The position numbers and the translations under genes are program-made. The notes under the pieces were generated by a model that ran no database searches, had not been told where the DNA came from, and saw only the letters and a program-made list of their open reading frames with translations. A stretch of DNA of 64,000 nucleotides from Spartobacteria bacterium (GTDB lineage Bacteria; Verrucomicrobiota; Verrucomicrobiia; Chthoniobacterales; UBA10450). The stretch spans positions 62,001 to 126,000 of the forward strand of contig PLCM01000041.1 in the NCBI GenBank assembly GCA_003134765.1. Reading direction: 5' to 3'. Of the stretch, positions 43,331-51,622 are shown one piece after another. Each line of letters starts with the position of its first letter. Within the stretch, counting starts at the first letter, position 1.

Positions 43331-43851
43331 TGTTCGCGACGATCTATTTGCCGGATTTTTATTTACAGGCCGCTCTGCGTCATCAGCCGGAGTTGTCCGG
43401 CCAACCGGTCGCCTTGATCGACGATCAGGAAAAAAAGGCGGTCATTATTCAGCTCAACGCCGAGGCCGAACAGACCGGAGTTTGCACTGGGATGGCGCCA
43501 AGCCAGGGGTTGGCGCGATGCCTGGATCTGGTGATCAAAGTGCGAAGCCATTCTCAGGAAAAGATTCTTCAGGACGTTCTTCTTCATTTTGCCGGGACCC
43601 TCGCGCCCTATGTGGAGGCAACCGGGCCCGGGATCTCGACCGTCCAGTTCACGGACACGAGAAATGTGGTGGAGAAAGTTTCATTCGCGGTGGAACAACT
43701 CGCCGTCTCTGAAATCGTCGCCCGGGCCGGGATTGCACCGACGCCGGACGCCAGCTTTCTGGCGGCGCATCTGGCGAGACCGGTATTGCAAACCGATAAT
43801 GCGGGAGAATTTCTCGCCGCGCTCCCGATCGAAGTGCTGACGGTCAATTAA
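43330..43851 (+). CDS. imuB: ImuB N-terminal half, detached
   Basis: 173 residues matching only the palm/fingers part of ImuB. It begins MFATIYLPDFYLQAALRHQP, has PVALIDDQEKKAVIIQLNAEA and GVCTGMAPSQGLARC, and continues through PYVEATGPGISTVQFTD. It stops at TAA 43849-43851 after LPIEVLTVN, just where the thumb (RWGIETLGQFA) should begin. That missing part is at 31420-32439 on the opposite strand. The usual polymerase carboxylates are absent, as is normal in ImuB. Joining EVLTVN to AEIARVLDIL reads as a normal linker by eye. Confidence 0.85.
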   Translation: MFATIYLPDFYLQAALRHQPELSGQPVALIDDQEKKAVIIQLNAEAEQTGVCTGMAPSQGLARCLDLVIKVRSHSQEKILQDVLLHFAGTLAPYVEATGPGISTVQFTDTRNVVEKVSFAVEQLAVSEIVARAGIAPTPDASFLAAHLARPVLQTDNAGEFLAALPIEVLTVN

Positions 43852-43866
43852 CGCGATTCTCCAATT

Positions 43867-43933
43867 CGGAGGGACGTCCTTCTGCACGTCCGTGCCGCCA
43901 GACAAATCGGGTGCGGAAGCACGTCTCTCCGAG
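43867..43933. repeat. Family D element near the imuB break
   Basis: Arms CGGAGGGACGTCCTTCTGCA and TGCGGAAGCACGTCTCTCCG around a short loop. It starts 15 bp after the premature imuB stop and fills the gap to the convergent aquaporin gene. Confidence 0.85.
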
Positions 43934-43935
43934 GA

Positions 43936-44604
43936 TTAAGGTTCGGCAGGCGCCAGTGTCGGTTTTCGCTCGATGAGAATTCGATAGACGAAACCGCCGA
44001 GCGCGCCGCCAATCATGGGCCCAAGCCAGTAAACGTAATGCGCTTTCCAGAAATTCGCAGCCACCGCCGGCCCGAAGACCCGCGCCGGATTCATCGCTGC
44101 GCCGGTTAACGGGCCGCCGAACAAAATATCGAGTGTGATCGTCGCACCAATGGCCAGTCCCGCGACCCGGTGGGCGCGCCCGTCGACGGCGGTTCCATGC
44201 ACGACAAAAACGAGAAAGAAGGTGAGAATCGCTTCCACCAGAATTCCCTGGCCCGGTGTCAGATCGATCGCGAGCTGCGGCGTCCCTGTGACAACGACGT
44301 CCCGGTTAAAAAGGCTGAGACAAACAAAAGCGGCGGCGATCCCGCCGGACAATTGCGCGATCCAATAACGAATCGCAGCTCCCAGGGTCATATGGCCGCT
44401 GCATAACACGCCCAGGGTGACAGCCGGATTCAATTGGCCGCCGGAAATGTGCATGGTGGCAGAGACGAATGCCGCAATTGTCAGACCGTGCGCCAGAGCG
44501 ACCGCGAGCACGTCGTGGCCCGCCGTTTTGATCGCGCCAATTCCGACAAAAATCAGCGCGAACGTTCCGATGAATTCTGCAATGCAGGGACGAAGCTTTT
44601 CCAT
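43936..44604 (-). CDS. Aquaporin (MIP family channel)
   Basis: From ATG 44604 (222 residues; an earlier frame start at 44634 is possible). Six hydrophobic helices and the two signature loops SGGQLNPAVTLGVL and GAAMNPARVFGPAV are present, together with the start CIAEFIGTFALIFVGIGAI. It is an inner-membrane water or small-solute channel. Whether it is a water-specific AqpZ or a glycerol facilitator was not resolved. It converges on the imuB N-terminal half. Confidence 0.92.
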   Translation of the reverse strand: MEKLRPCIAEFIGTFALIFVGIGAIKTAGHDVLAVALAHGLTIAAFVSATMHISGGQLNPAVTLGVLCSGHMTLGAAIRYWIAQLSGGIAAAFVCLSLFNRDVVVTGTPQLAIDLTPGQGILVEAILTFFLVFVVHGTAVDGRAHRVAGLAIGATITLDILFGGPLTGAAMNPARVFGPAVAANFWKAHYVYWLGPMIGGALGGFVYRILIERKPTLAPAEP

Positions 44605-44664
44605 CGCGCCATCCAAGCAAAAGGTTTCGCCCATGACAATGTGGAAGCGCAGAACTCAGGTTTT

Positions 44665-44699
44665 CTGGGGAGCGCAGGCTGGCAGCCTGCGCTCCCCGG
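44665..44699. repeat. Family B minimal palindrome
   Basis: A 35-bp nearly perfect palindrome, CTGGGGAGCGCAGGCTGG followed by its complement. It represents only the outer arms of the family B elements at 30703 and 34476, joined without the centre. Confidence 0.85.
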
Positions 44700-44703
44700 A
44701 AAA

Positions 44704-44752
44704 ATCAACCCCCCACGAAATCGGGGTATTTTTCGCGGAGCTCTTTGGCGAC
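44704..44752. repeat. Duplicate of the TPR-gene 3' end (left copy)
   Basis: 49 bp that match 44891-44939 at 46 positions, in direct orientation, offset by 187 bp. The right copy is the real 3' end of the TPR gene; this left copy lies beyond its stop. Both contain CACGAAATCGGGGTATTTTT. A family E pair lies between the copies. Confidence 0.9.
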
Positions 44753-44770
44753 TCAACCATTTGCGATCGG

Positions 44771-44841
44771 CCCTCACCCTACCCTCTCCCAATGGGAGAG
44801 GAATTCCTTCTCCCTGAGGGGGAAGGCCAGGATGAGGGTCC
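44771..44841. repeat. Family E pair between the duplicated gene ends
   Basis: CCCTCACCCTACCCTCTCCC with its hairpin, a short spacer, then CTTCTCCCTGAGGGGGAAGG and GATGAGGGTC. The two arms face so that the hairpins are inside and the GTGAGGG ends outside, the opposite of the DUF559 cassette at 55116-55585. Confidence 0.85.
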
Positions 44842-44891
44842 GCGTTTGTGCGCGAAACCGCTCCCCGACGGCTAGTGGGTTACGCTCGTTA

Positions 44892-47402
44892 TCAACCGCC
44901 CACGAAATCGGGGTATTTTTCGCGGAGCTGTTTGGCAACGCGGTCCGCTTCCTCTTTTTTGCCAGCCTTCTGATAGGCGAAGGCCGCCTTTTGCAGGGCC
45001 CGCGGAGTAATGGCGGGGTCGTCATAGAGCAAGGCGACCCCCATGAAGGCCTTGCCGGCTTCGTCGAAGTTCTGGCGCTCGATCTGCACGTCGCCCGCGA
45101 GCAACCGCGCCTCCGCATTCACCCGCCCTTCCGGTTGCAGGCTCATGATTTCCTCCGCTATCTTTTGTGCCTCATCCGGCTTGTGCGAGGAAATCTTCGC
45201 GGCCCCCAACGCCAGCAATGTTTTTGCTTTTGCCGCCGGATCCGTCGCGACCTGCAGATATTTTTCGTAGGCGGACTCCGCCTGCGGAAAATTCTTCAAC
45301 TTCGTCTGCGCGTCGGCGAGATAGAACCAAAAGTCGGGTTTTACATTACCAAGATTGTCGCTGCCGCCCAGAAGAGTCAGAAATTTTGCCGCCGCCGCGT
45401 AATTCTTTTCGTTGTAATACTCGAGACCAAGCCACTCGAGAATGTCCGCCGGGATTTTGGCATCGGGGCTGGCGGCCACGAACGCGTCCACTTCCCTGGT
45501 CAGGGCGGGCCGGTCCTTGAGGTAAAAAAACGAGGAGACAATCCGGAGCGTCGCCGGGTTGTAGTATTGCTCCTTGTTGAGCTGGCGCGCGGCGTCCAGT
45601 GGCGGCAGCGCAGCCTTGTAGTCCTTCGCTTCGAAGGCGGCCTTCCCGATATAGTAATTCGCCTGCGCCGCGACGGCCGTTTTTGGAAATTCCTTCAGTA
45701 ACTGGCGGAAGGCATCGGACATTCCTCTTCCGTCCTCCTTCTGACCGAGAATCAGGGCCTTTTGCTGGAGCGCCGCTTCGCGCTCCCGGGCGGCGGGATA
45801 CTTTGCGAGCAACGTGTTCAAGTCTTCGAGGGCCGCGTCGTAGTTCTTGTTCGCCTGGCTGGCCATGGCGCGCTGGGTCAGGGCCGAAGGCATCTGCGGA
45901 CTGTCCGGGAAGGCCTTCACGAAATAGTCGAAGGCATCGATGATATTCACGCCATCCTTCAGTTGCACGTAGCACCACCCCAGTTTGTAGGCGGCTTCGG
46001 CGCGCAGTTTCGGCGAGAGATGGGATGCGCGCAGCTCGCTGTAAATCGGAGCCGCCTCCGCGAACTTCTGGTCCTTGTAAAAATGTTCCGCCTTGAGCAG
46101 CTTCGCCTGGTCGGCGCGTTCCGGGGCCGGATCCGACTTCAGGTACTCATCGATCTCCGCGAGAAAGGTCGGCGCGTTTGTGTTGTAGAAATTGATCAGG
46201 CGCTGGTATTGCGCATCCTTCGCCTCTTCCTTGCTCGGATACTTGTCGATGATCTGCCGGTAAACCTCGTCCGCTTCCTTGGTGTTCCCGAGCTGGCGAT
46301 GGCTGTTCCCGACGATCAACATCATCTCCGCGCGCACTTCCTCGGGGATCTCCTTGTCGCCACGCTTGTACTCCGCCACCACCTTGTCATACTGGCCCGA
46401 TTGATATTGCAGCCGGAGCAATCCCACTTCCGCGATCGCCCGCCATTTGCCGGCCTCCGGCAGGGACCGGCCCTTTTGCAACAGACTGAGCGCCTTTTCC
46501 GCCATCGCCTTGTCGATCTTGCCTTTCTCGGTCTGCTGCAGGTCCACCGCGACCATGCCGGCGCGCACGGTCGCTTCCGCTTTCAACGCCGGCTTTTGGG
46601 TTTCGTTGGCGAGCGCTTCGTAGTTTCGGAACGCGTCCAGCTTTCGACCGCGGGCCAGCGCGATCGTGCCCGCCGCCATCCGCGCATCTTCGCGATAGGG
46701 ATTCGGATTCTTGGTTTCAGCGACCTGCTGATAGAGATTTTGCGCGTCGTCTTTGCGATCGACATTCTCAAGACAACGCGCCTCGAAATACTTCGCGGAA
46801 AGAGCCAGGGCCGGTTCTTTCGATTTGGCAGCCGCCCGATGAAAAAGCGGAAGGGCGTCCGCATAGTCTTTTTGCGTGAAGAGGATCTCGGCGACTCCGT
46901 AGGAAGCGGGACCGGCGAATTCGCTGTCGCCGTAGTTGTCGAGAACGTTCTGGAAGCTTTTCCGTGCCGCGCCGGTCTTGTTCAGCGCCCGGTAACATTC
47001 GGCCAGATAAAAGTAGGCGCTGGCACGTCCAGAAGCGCCTGGATATTGGTCGAGAAATTTTTCGTATTCCGGGACCGCCAGATCATAAAGTTTCCGCGAG
47101 AAAAGACCGTTCGCATAATCGAGTTGCCGGCGATCCGAGGCTTCGGGTTCGGTCGACGGCGCTTCCGAACTCGAGTCCGCCGGGCTCGGCTTCGGAGTGA
47201 CGCCCGGATCCGCTGGACTCCGGCGCGGCTTGACTGACGGGGTGGGAGTATCGAACGGAACCGCCTTCGGTGTCGGCGGCTCATCGACCGGCTGGGCGCG
47301 GCGAACCTCCGGTGTCTTTTGCTGGGCGAAGGCAGACGAAATCGCTGCGAAAAAAATCAACGCAGCTTGCACGAGGCAAACCACGCCCCGCCGCGCTTTC
47401 AT
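44892..47402 (-). CDS. Large exported TPR-repeat protein of an ExbBD operon
   Basis: From ATG 47402 (836 residues). A signal peptide (LVQAALIFFAAISSAFAQ) and a Pro/Thr-rich linker lead into TPR-like repeats from about residue 90 to the end. BamD/YbgF-like units such as PEYEKFLDQYPGASGRASAY and SAYEKYLQVATDPAAKAKT recur. No enzyme domain is seen. It overlaps exbD by four bases, so it is part of an exbB-exbD-TPR operon. By analogy with Tol-Pal and Ton systems it may be the periplasmic partner that receives energy from the proton channel. Its last 49 bases are duplicated downstream (44704-44752). Confidence 0.85.
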   Translation of the reverse strand: MKARRGVVCLVQAALIFFAAISSAFAQQKTPEVRRAQPVDEPPTPKAVPFDTPTPSVKPRRSPADPGVTPKPSPADSSSEAPSTEPEASDRRQLDYANGLFSRKLYDLAVPEYEKFLDQYPGASGRASAYFYLAECYRALNKTGAARKSFQNVLDNYGDSEFAGPASYGVAEILFTQKDYADALPLFHRAAAKSKEPALALSAKYFEARCLENVDRKDDAQNLYQQVAETKNPNPYREDARMAAGTIALARGRKLDAFRNYEALANETQKPALKAEATVRAGMVAVDLQQTEKGKIDKAMAEKALSLLQKGRSLPEAGKWRAIAEVGLLRLQYQSGQYDKVVAEYKRGDKEIPEEVRAEMMLIVGNSHRQLGNTKEADEVYRQIIDKYPSKEEAKDAQYQRLINFYNTNAPTFLAEIDEYLKSDPAPERADQAKLLKAEHFYKDQKFAEAAPIYSELRASHLSPKLRAEAAYKLGWCYVQLKDGVNIIDAFDYFVKAFPDSPQMPSALTQRAMASQANKNYDAALEDLNTLLAKYPAAREREAALQQKALILGQKEDGRGMSDAFRQLLKEFPKTAVAAQANYYIGKAAFEAKDYKAALPPLDAARQLNKEQYYNPATLRIVSSFFYLKDRPALTREVDAFVAASPDAKIPADILEWLGLEYYNEKNYAAAAKFLTLLGGSDNLGNVKPDFWFYLADAQTKLKNFPQAESAYEKYLQVATDPAAKAKTLLALGAAKISSHKPDEAQKIAEEIMSLQPEGRVNAEARLLAGDVQIERQNFDEAGKAFMGVALLYDDPAITPRALQKAAFAYQKAGKKEEADRVAKQLREKYPDFVGG

Positions 47403-47806
47403 TTTGCCGTGGCGAAAGCGACGTTCGTTACGCCCGCTTCGCTGCAAATGTTCAGGACGCCGACGATGTTCTTATAGGCACCCGTTTCATCACCGCGAAT
47501 CACCACCGCCTGCTCGGGATAGAGTTGGACGAGATTTTTCAGCATGTCACTCAGCTCCGCGGTCGTGAGCGTCCGTCGATTCACCACCACGTTGCCGTCG
47601 GCTTTGACATTGACGACGATGTCGCCCATCGTTGCGGTTTTCTCTTTCGCCGACGAGGCCTTCGGCACCTTCACATCGAGCTCGTTTTCGTTCCGGGCCG
47701 CGTTCCAGGTGAGGAGGAAAAAAATCAGGAGCAACAACAGCACATCCACGAGCGGCGCGAGCTGAATGCCCGGATGCTGCGGAGTCGCGTGCCGGCGTAA
47801 GTTCAT
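47399..47806 (-). CDS. exbD: ExbD/TolR biopolymer transport protein
   Basis: 135 residues. A short cytoplasmic N terminus, one transmembrane helix with the conserved aspartate (LAPLVDVLLLLLIFFLL), then a periplasmic domain with VVVNRRTLTTAELSDML. ExbD/TolR uses the proton gradient with ExbB/TolQ to energise periplasmic partners. It begins 40 bp after the exbB gene and overlaps the TPR gene. A perfect GC hairpin lies in the gap to exbB (47815-47836). Confidence 0.92.
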   Translation of the reverse strand: MNLRRHATPQHPGIQLAPLVDVLLLLLIFFLLTWNAARNENELDVKVPKASSAKEKTATMGDIVVNVKADGNVVVNRRTLTTAELSDMLKNLVQLYPEQAVVIRGDETGAYKNIVGVLNICSEAGVTNVAFATAK

Positions 47807-47814
47807 ATTTGTAG

Positions 47815-47836
47815 GGCGCCCGCCGCGGCGGGCGCC
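47815..47836. repeat. GC-rich perfect hairpin between exbB and exbD
   Basis: A 22-bp perfect palindrome built on GGCGCCCGCCG and its complement. It lies between the exbB stop and the exbD start and could reduce read-through or protect the exbB transcript. Confidence 0.75.
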
Positions 47837-47845
47837 AGGCGGGGA

Positions 47846-48607
47846 CTAAAATTCATCTTCGAGCAGAACAGGCGTCCGCTCTGGAGTCCGCTTATTATAT
47901 TGCAGGGAAATGAGTGCGAGAATGTGCGTCACGGCAGATTCCAATTCGGAGATGATCCGTTGAACGCGTCCGCGGAAATAGGCGTAGCAAATCATGCCGG
48001 GAATGCCGATAGCCAACCCCGCTGCAGTATTCAGCAGCGCCGTACTTACCCCGCTCGACAAGAGCGCGTAACGTTGCGTTCCCAGGTCCGCCCCCAGGGC
48101 ACCAAACGACTTGATAATTCCGAACACCGTCCCGAGAAGTCCCAGCATCGGCGCGATCGTTCCGATATCGGCGAGATAAATAACGCGATTGTTCAAGGCC
48201 GACGCCACCCGCGTTCCTTCCGTTTCCGCGATCTCTCGGATCTGGGCAAATTCCGCGCTTGGATTTTTGGTCGTGAAATCGAGCACCTTCTGGACGACCC
48301 GCGCGATCGCTTCACCATGACGATTCGAAACAGCGAGAAGTCCCAGGTAATCACGCTTTCGCAACAACGCATCCGCCGTCGCCATAAAGCCACTCGAGAC
48401 GACCGAGCCACGCCGGATGGTCAGCAGGTACGTCACCACCAGCATGACGAAAACGATCGAAAGCGCCAGGAGCGCGCCCATGACCGGTCCGCCCGCGATC
48501 AGGGTATCGAGAAGCGATTTCGTCCGCGGCAAATCGGGAGCGATCGGCGCCGGAGTCTGGGCCAGCAAAGGCATGGCGCCCGCGAACAGCGCGAAGAGGT
48601 TTTTCAT
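47846..48607 (-). CDS. exbB: ExbB/TolQ/MotA-type proton channel protein
   Basis: 253 residues. After a hydrophobic N-terminal leader (LFALFAGAMPLLAQTP) it has three transmembrane segments: ALLALSIVFVMLVVTYLL, a second near ADIGTIAPMLGLLGTVFGI and a third at TAAGLAIGIPGMICYAYF. The TolQ/ExbB signature GLLGTVFGIIKSF is present. It forms the stator channel with ExbD. It is first in the operon exbB-exbD-TPR. The extra N-terminal leader suggests a periplasmic extension, as in some ExbB proteins. Confidence 0.92.
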   Translation of the reverse strand: MKNLFALFAGAMPLLAQTPAPIAPDLPRTKSLLDTLIAGGPVMGALLALSIVFVMLVVTYLLTIRRGSVVSSGFMATADALLRKRDYLGLLAVSNRHGEAIARVVQKVLDFTTKNPSAEFAQIREIAETEGTRVASALNNRVIYLADIGTIAPMLGLLGTVFGIIKSFGALGADLGTQRYALLSSGVSTALLNTAAGLAIGIPGMICYAYFRGRVQRIISELESAVTHILALISLQYNKRTPERTPVLLEDEF

Positions 48608-48691
48608 TCCGAAAGTGCAGTTACGATAGGCAGCGAGGGTGGCAGATGCAAATGACGGTCAGAGGACAGACCGCGGCCAATCGACCTCCGT

Positions 48692-50662
48692 TCAAACAAA
48701 CGTCTCGCCGGCGAGCCAGCGGCGGACGCGAAAGATATGGGCGGGTTGAACCTCGGGATTCAGCTCAACGTAATTTCTTTCGCCGCGCCACAGGTAACGA
48801 GCGTCTGTCAGAAGGTCGTGGACCTCGTAAACGTCGGAATCCATCGGGCCAAATTCAGCCAGCGGGACATGGACATAGGAGTTCTGCGACCGGCTCGGAT
48901 CGAGATTCACGACCACCAGGATGATGTTGTCGCGAGCGTCCGTCATTTTCCCGTAACAGAGGATCGCGTTGTTGTCCGCGCGGTAGAAACGCAGGTTATC
49001 GTAGAGATGGAGCGCCCGGTTCTCCTTTCGAATCCGGTTCACCCGGGTGATCCAGTCCTTGATATTGCCCGGGGCATTCCAGTCGCGTTCCTTGAGCTGA
49101 TACTTTTCGCAGTCGAGATATTCCTCCCGGCCTGGCAATGCGGCGTTTTCGCACAACTCGAAACCGCTGTAGATCCCGTAAACGCTCGAAAGTGTAGCCG
49201 CGAGCACCGACCGGATCATGAACATCGGTTTTCCGCCTTCCTGCAAGTGAAACGGCAGAATGTCCGGCGTGTTTGTGAAAAGATTGCCGCGGAAATATTC
49301 GCGCATTTTCGTCTGCGTCAGCTCGGTGAAATATTCCGTCAGCTCGGCCTTGCTCGTTCGCCAAGTAAAGTAGGTGTAACTCTGGGTGAAGCCCGCCTTG
49401 GCCAGGGCCTTCATCATTTTGGGCTTCGTAAATGCTTCCGACAGAAAAATCACGTCGGGATAGTGCGCGCGCACACCCGTGATCAGAAACTCCCAGAACG
49501 CCACCGGCTTCGTGTGGGGGTTATCAACCCGGAAAATGCGAACACCACGCTCGGCCCAGAAAAGAATGATACTCTTCATCTCTTCCCAGAGGGCCCGCCA
49601 GTTGTCGCAGCGGAAATTCAACGGATAAATGTCTTCGTATTTCTTCGGCGGGTTTTCCGCGTACTTGATGGTTCCATCCGGCCGCTTGTAGAACCACTCT
49701 GGATGTTCGCGCACGTAAGGATGGTCGGGCGAACAGTTGATCGCGAAATCGAGCGCGATCTCCATCCCGCGGCTCCGGATTTCGTTCTCGAGCCAGGCGA
49801 AATCCTCGAAGGTGCCGAGCGCCGGCTCGATCGCCTTGTGCCCGCCCACCTCACTGCCGATCGCATACGGCACGCCGGGTTCCCCCGGCTCGCACGTGAC
49901 GGAATTGTTGCGCCCCTTGCGATTCGTGTGACCGATCGGATGGATCGGCGGAAAATAAATCACGTCGAATCTCATCGCCTTCGCGTCCTCGACGCGCGGC
50001 AGGCAGTCGCGAAAAGTTGAGCCGCGATCCCCCAGCCCTTCGGCGGAGCGCGGGAAAAATTCGTACCAGGCTGCCGTGCGCGCTCGGGCTCGATCGACCA
50101 CCACGCGTGGCGCGGGGCCGTACTGCGTGGAACCGGCGCGGTCGGGATAAGTGGCCATCAAGACCTCAAGCTCACCCGAATGCGCGATCTCATTGACCTC
50201 GGCCGGCGCGCCGGCGCGCATCGCGTTCGCCAAATCACGGAGCCGTTCCGCGTCGGTAAAATTAGCCGCGCGCTCCGCCGCTGCCTCCAGCAAAGCCGCA
50301 CCCTCCAGCGTCTCGCTCGATAAGTTCGCGATGCCGGCCTCGAACTTCGTGGCAAACTCATGCTGCCAGCCGCGGAAGGCGTCGGTCCACGCTTCGACGG
50401 TGTATTCGTAGATCGCGTTTTCGTAGAGGGTGCAGACCCCCCGCCATCGATCGTTATCGACGTGCGCCATGGGCGTTTCGTGCCATGGCGTCCCGCCCAC
50501 CAGCCGCCATTTCAGCACCGCCGCGACCACATCATGGCCATCCTTGAAAACGTCCGCCTCCACCGCGAGGTCGTCGCCCACGACGCGCTTGACCATATAG
50601 CGCCCGCCATCCACGAGCGGCTGCAAATTCTCAATAACGGCGGTGGGAAAAGCCCGAAGCAT
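48692..50662 (-). CDS. glgE: Alpha-1,4-glucan:maltose-1-phosphate maltosyltransferase
   Basis: 656 residues of a GH13_3 enzyme. The N-terminal beta domains start VIENLQPLVDGGRYMVKR. The barrel has IYFPPIHPIGHTNRKGRNN, the nucleophile region FRVDNPHTKPVAFWEF, the acid FLSEAFTKPKMM and YFTWRTSKAEL. Length and motifs fit GlgE, which extends alpha-glucan with maltose-1-phosphate. The usual partners treS, pep2/mak and glgB are not in the window, so substrate supply must be encoded elsewhere. It lies downstream of the SufR-like regulator, separated by a 156-bp repeat. Confidence 0.92.
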   Translation of the reverse strand: MLRAFPTAVIENLQPLVDGGRYMVKRVVGDDLAVEADVFKDGHDVVAAVLKWRLVGGTPWHETPMAHVDNDRWRGVCTLYENAIYEYTVEAWTDAFRGWQHEFATKFEAGIANLSSETLEGAALLEAAAERAANFTDAERLRDLANAMRAGAPAEVNEIAHSGELEVLMATYPDRAGSTQYGPAPRVVVDRARARTAAWYEFFPRSAEGLGDRGSTFRDCLPRVEDAKAMRFDVIYFPPIHPIGHTNRKGRNNSVTCEPGEPGVPYAIGSEVGGHKAIEPALGTFEDFAWLENEIRSRGMEIALDFAINCSPDHPYVREHPEWFYKRPDGTIKYAENPPKKYEDIYPLNFRCDNWRALWEEMKSIILFWAERGVRIFRVDNPHTKPVAFWEFLITGVRAHYPDVIFLSEAFTKPKMMKALAKAGFTQSYTYFTWRTSKAELTEYFTELTQTKMREYFRGNLFTNTPDILPFHLQEGGKPMFMIRSVLAATLSSVYGIYSGFELCENAALPGREEYLDCEKYQLKERDWNAPGNIKDWITRVNRIRKENRALHLYDNLRFYRADNNAILCYGKMTDARDNIILVVVNLDPSRSQNSYVHVPLAEFGPMDSDVYEVHDLLTDARYLWRGERNYVELNPEVQPAHIFRVRRWLAGETFV

Positions 50663-50726
50663 GGGCCATCAATCAACTGCAATTCGCCCGCGACGAAAGG
50701 GGAATTACGCCCGTGTGATTATTCGT

Positions 50727-50882
50727 GTCATCCCGAGCCGCGCAGACGGCGAGGGACCTCACACCTGCAGTTTTCGCTCTCGCGAACATTCAGGCGTTAT
50801 CTGACGTCAGCGCGCGTAGTAACGGGTAAGCGATTGAGCGACTGCGAAGTCCCTCGGCGCGCTGCGCCAGCCTCGGGATGAC
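50727..50882. repeat. Family A2 element, 156 bp
   Basis: Begins GTCATCCCGAGCCGCGCAGA and ends GCCAGCCTCGGGATGAC. It is homologous over its whole 156 bp, in reverse orientation, to 59498-59653, with the ends much better conserved than the middle. It fills the gap between the regulator and glgE. Confidence 0.88.
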
Positions 50883-50888
50883 AAGCAC

Positions 50889-51530
50889 TCAGACCGCGAA
50901 ATAAAAGGCACACTCGTAAAGGCCGGAGGTGCGCGTCTCTTCCCGGCGCACTTCAGTCCCCAGGACGCCTTCGAAGAGGTCGTGCTCGAGACGGCCGATG
51001 ATCGGATATTGATCGAGCAAATTCAGAATCGGCGAATGGCATTCGAGAATCTGAGGCCCGCCTTCCCTTTCGTCGGCCACAAACTGTGACATGTAGCCTT
51101 CCTTCTCCCGCTGGGTTGCAAGCCATTTCGCGCGCTCGACGACGGTATCGCCCTTTACTTTCTGCTTCAGGCCGGCCGTCTTCCGTTCGAACACGCTGAA
51201 GAGGAGCTTCTCGGGACCATTGGGTCCATGCACTTCCTTGATCGATTTCAGCAGCTCCAGTGTAAAGTCGTTACTGTCGCAGGGGAACAGATCGTGGGTC
51301 CGGCGGGTGAGACGATAGACCATTTCTGGCCGGCCCATTTTTTGGGGGCGTCGCCAAGTGTCGAGATAGCCGTCGCGTTCGAGAGTGAGGCAATGCTGCT
51401 TGATGCCCATGTAGCTCATCTTCATGCGCGAAACGAGCTCGTTCACGGAAAGACCTTTCGTGCGCTTGAGGGTGTTGAGAATTTCCAGCCGCTGGGTGCG
51501 GCCGATTTCGGCAAGTAATTGTTGGTTCAC
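50889..51530 (-). CDS. SufR-like helix-turn-helix regulator
   Basis: 213 residues. The N-terminal winged helix (RTQRLEILNTLKRTKGLSVN, MSYMGIKQHCLTLERDGYL) resembles DeoR/ArsR-type regulators such as SufR. The C-terminal domain has ECHSPILNLLDQYPIIGRLE and ends TRTSGLYECAFYF. The spacing of the first and last cysteines resembles SufR, which binds an Fe-S cluster, but the middle cysteines of SufR are replaced (PIIGRLE). It lies downstream of a YgfZ gene, also connected to Fe-S clusters. Whether it senses clusters is uncertain. Confidence 0.72.
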   Translation of the reverse strand: MNQQLLAEIGRTQRLEILNTLKRTKGLSVNELVSRMKMSYMGIKQHCLTLERDGYLDTWRRPQKMGRPEMVYRLTRRTHDLFPCDSNDFTLELLKSIKEVHGPNGPEKLLFSVFERKTAGLKQKVKGDTVVERAKWLATQREKEGYMSQFVADEREGGPQILECHSPILNLLDQYPIIGRLEHDLFEGVLGTEVRREETRTSGLYECAFYFAV

Positions 51531-51622
51531 TGAGGGCTCCTCCGTAGATCGGGGCCGAGATTACCCGCGCTCACCTTGGAAAGGCAATAACAAATTTACG
51601 CAAGATTCAGGAGCAAAGTAAA

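Noticed and set aside
45762..47237. A 491-codon open frame on the plus strand
   Set aside because: It is the mirror of the TPR gene, whose signal peptide, repeats and operon overlap make it the real gene.
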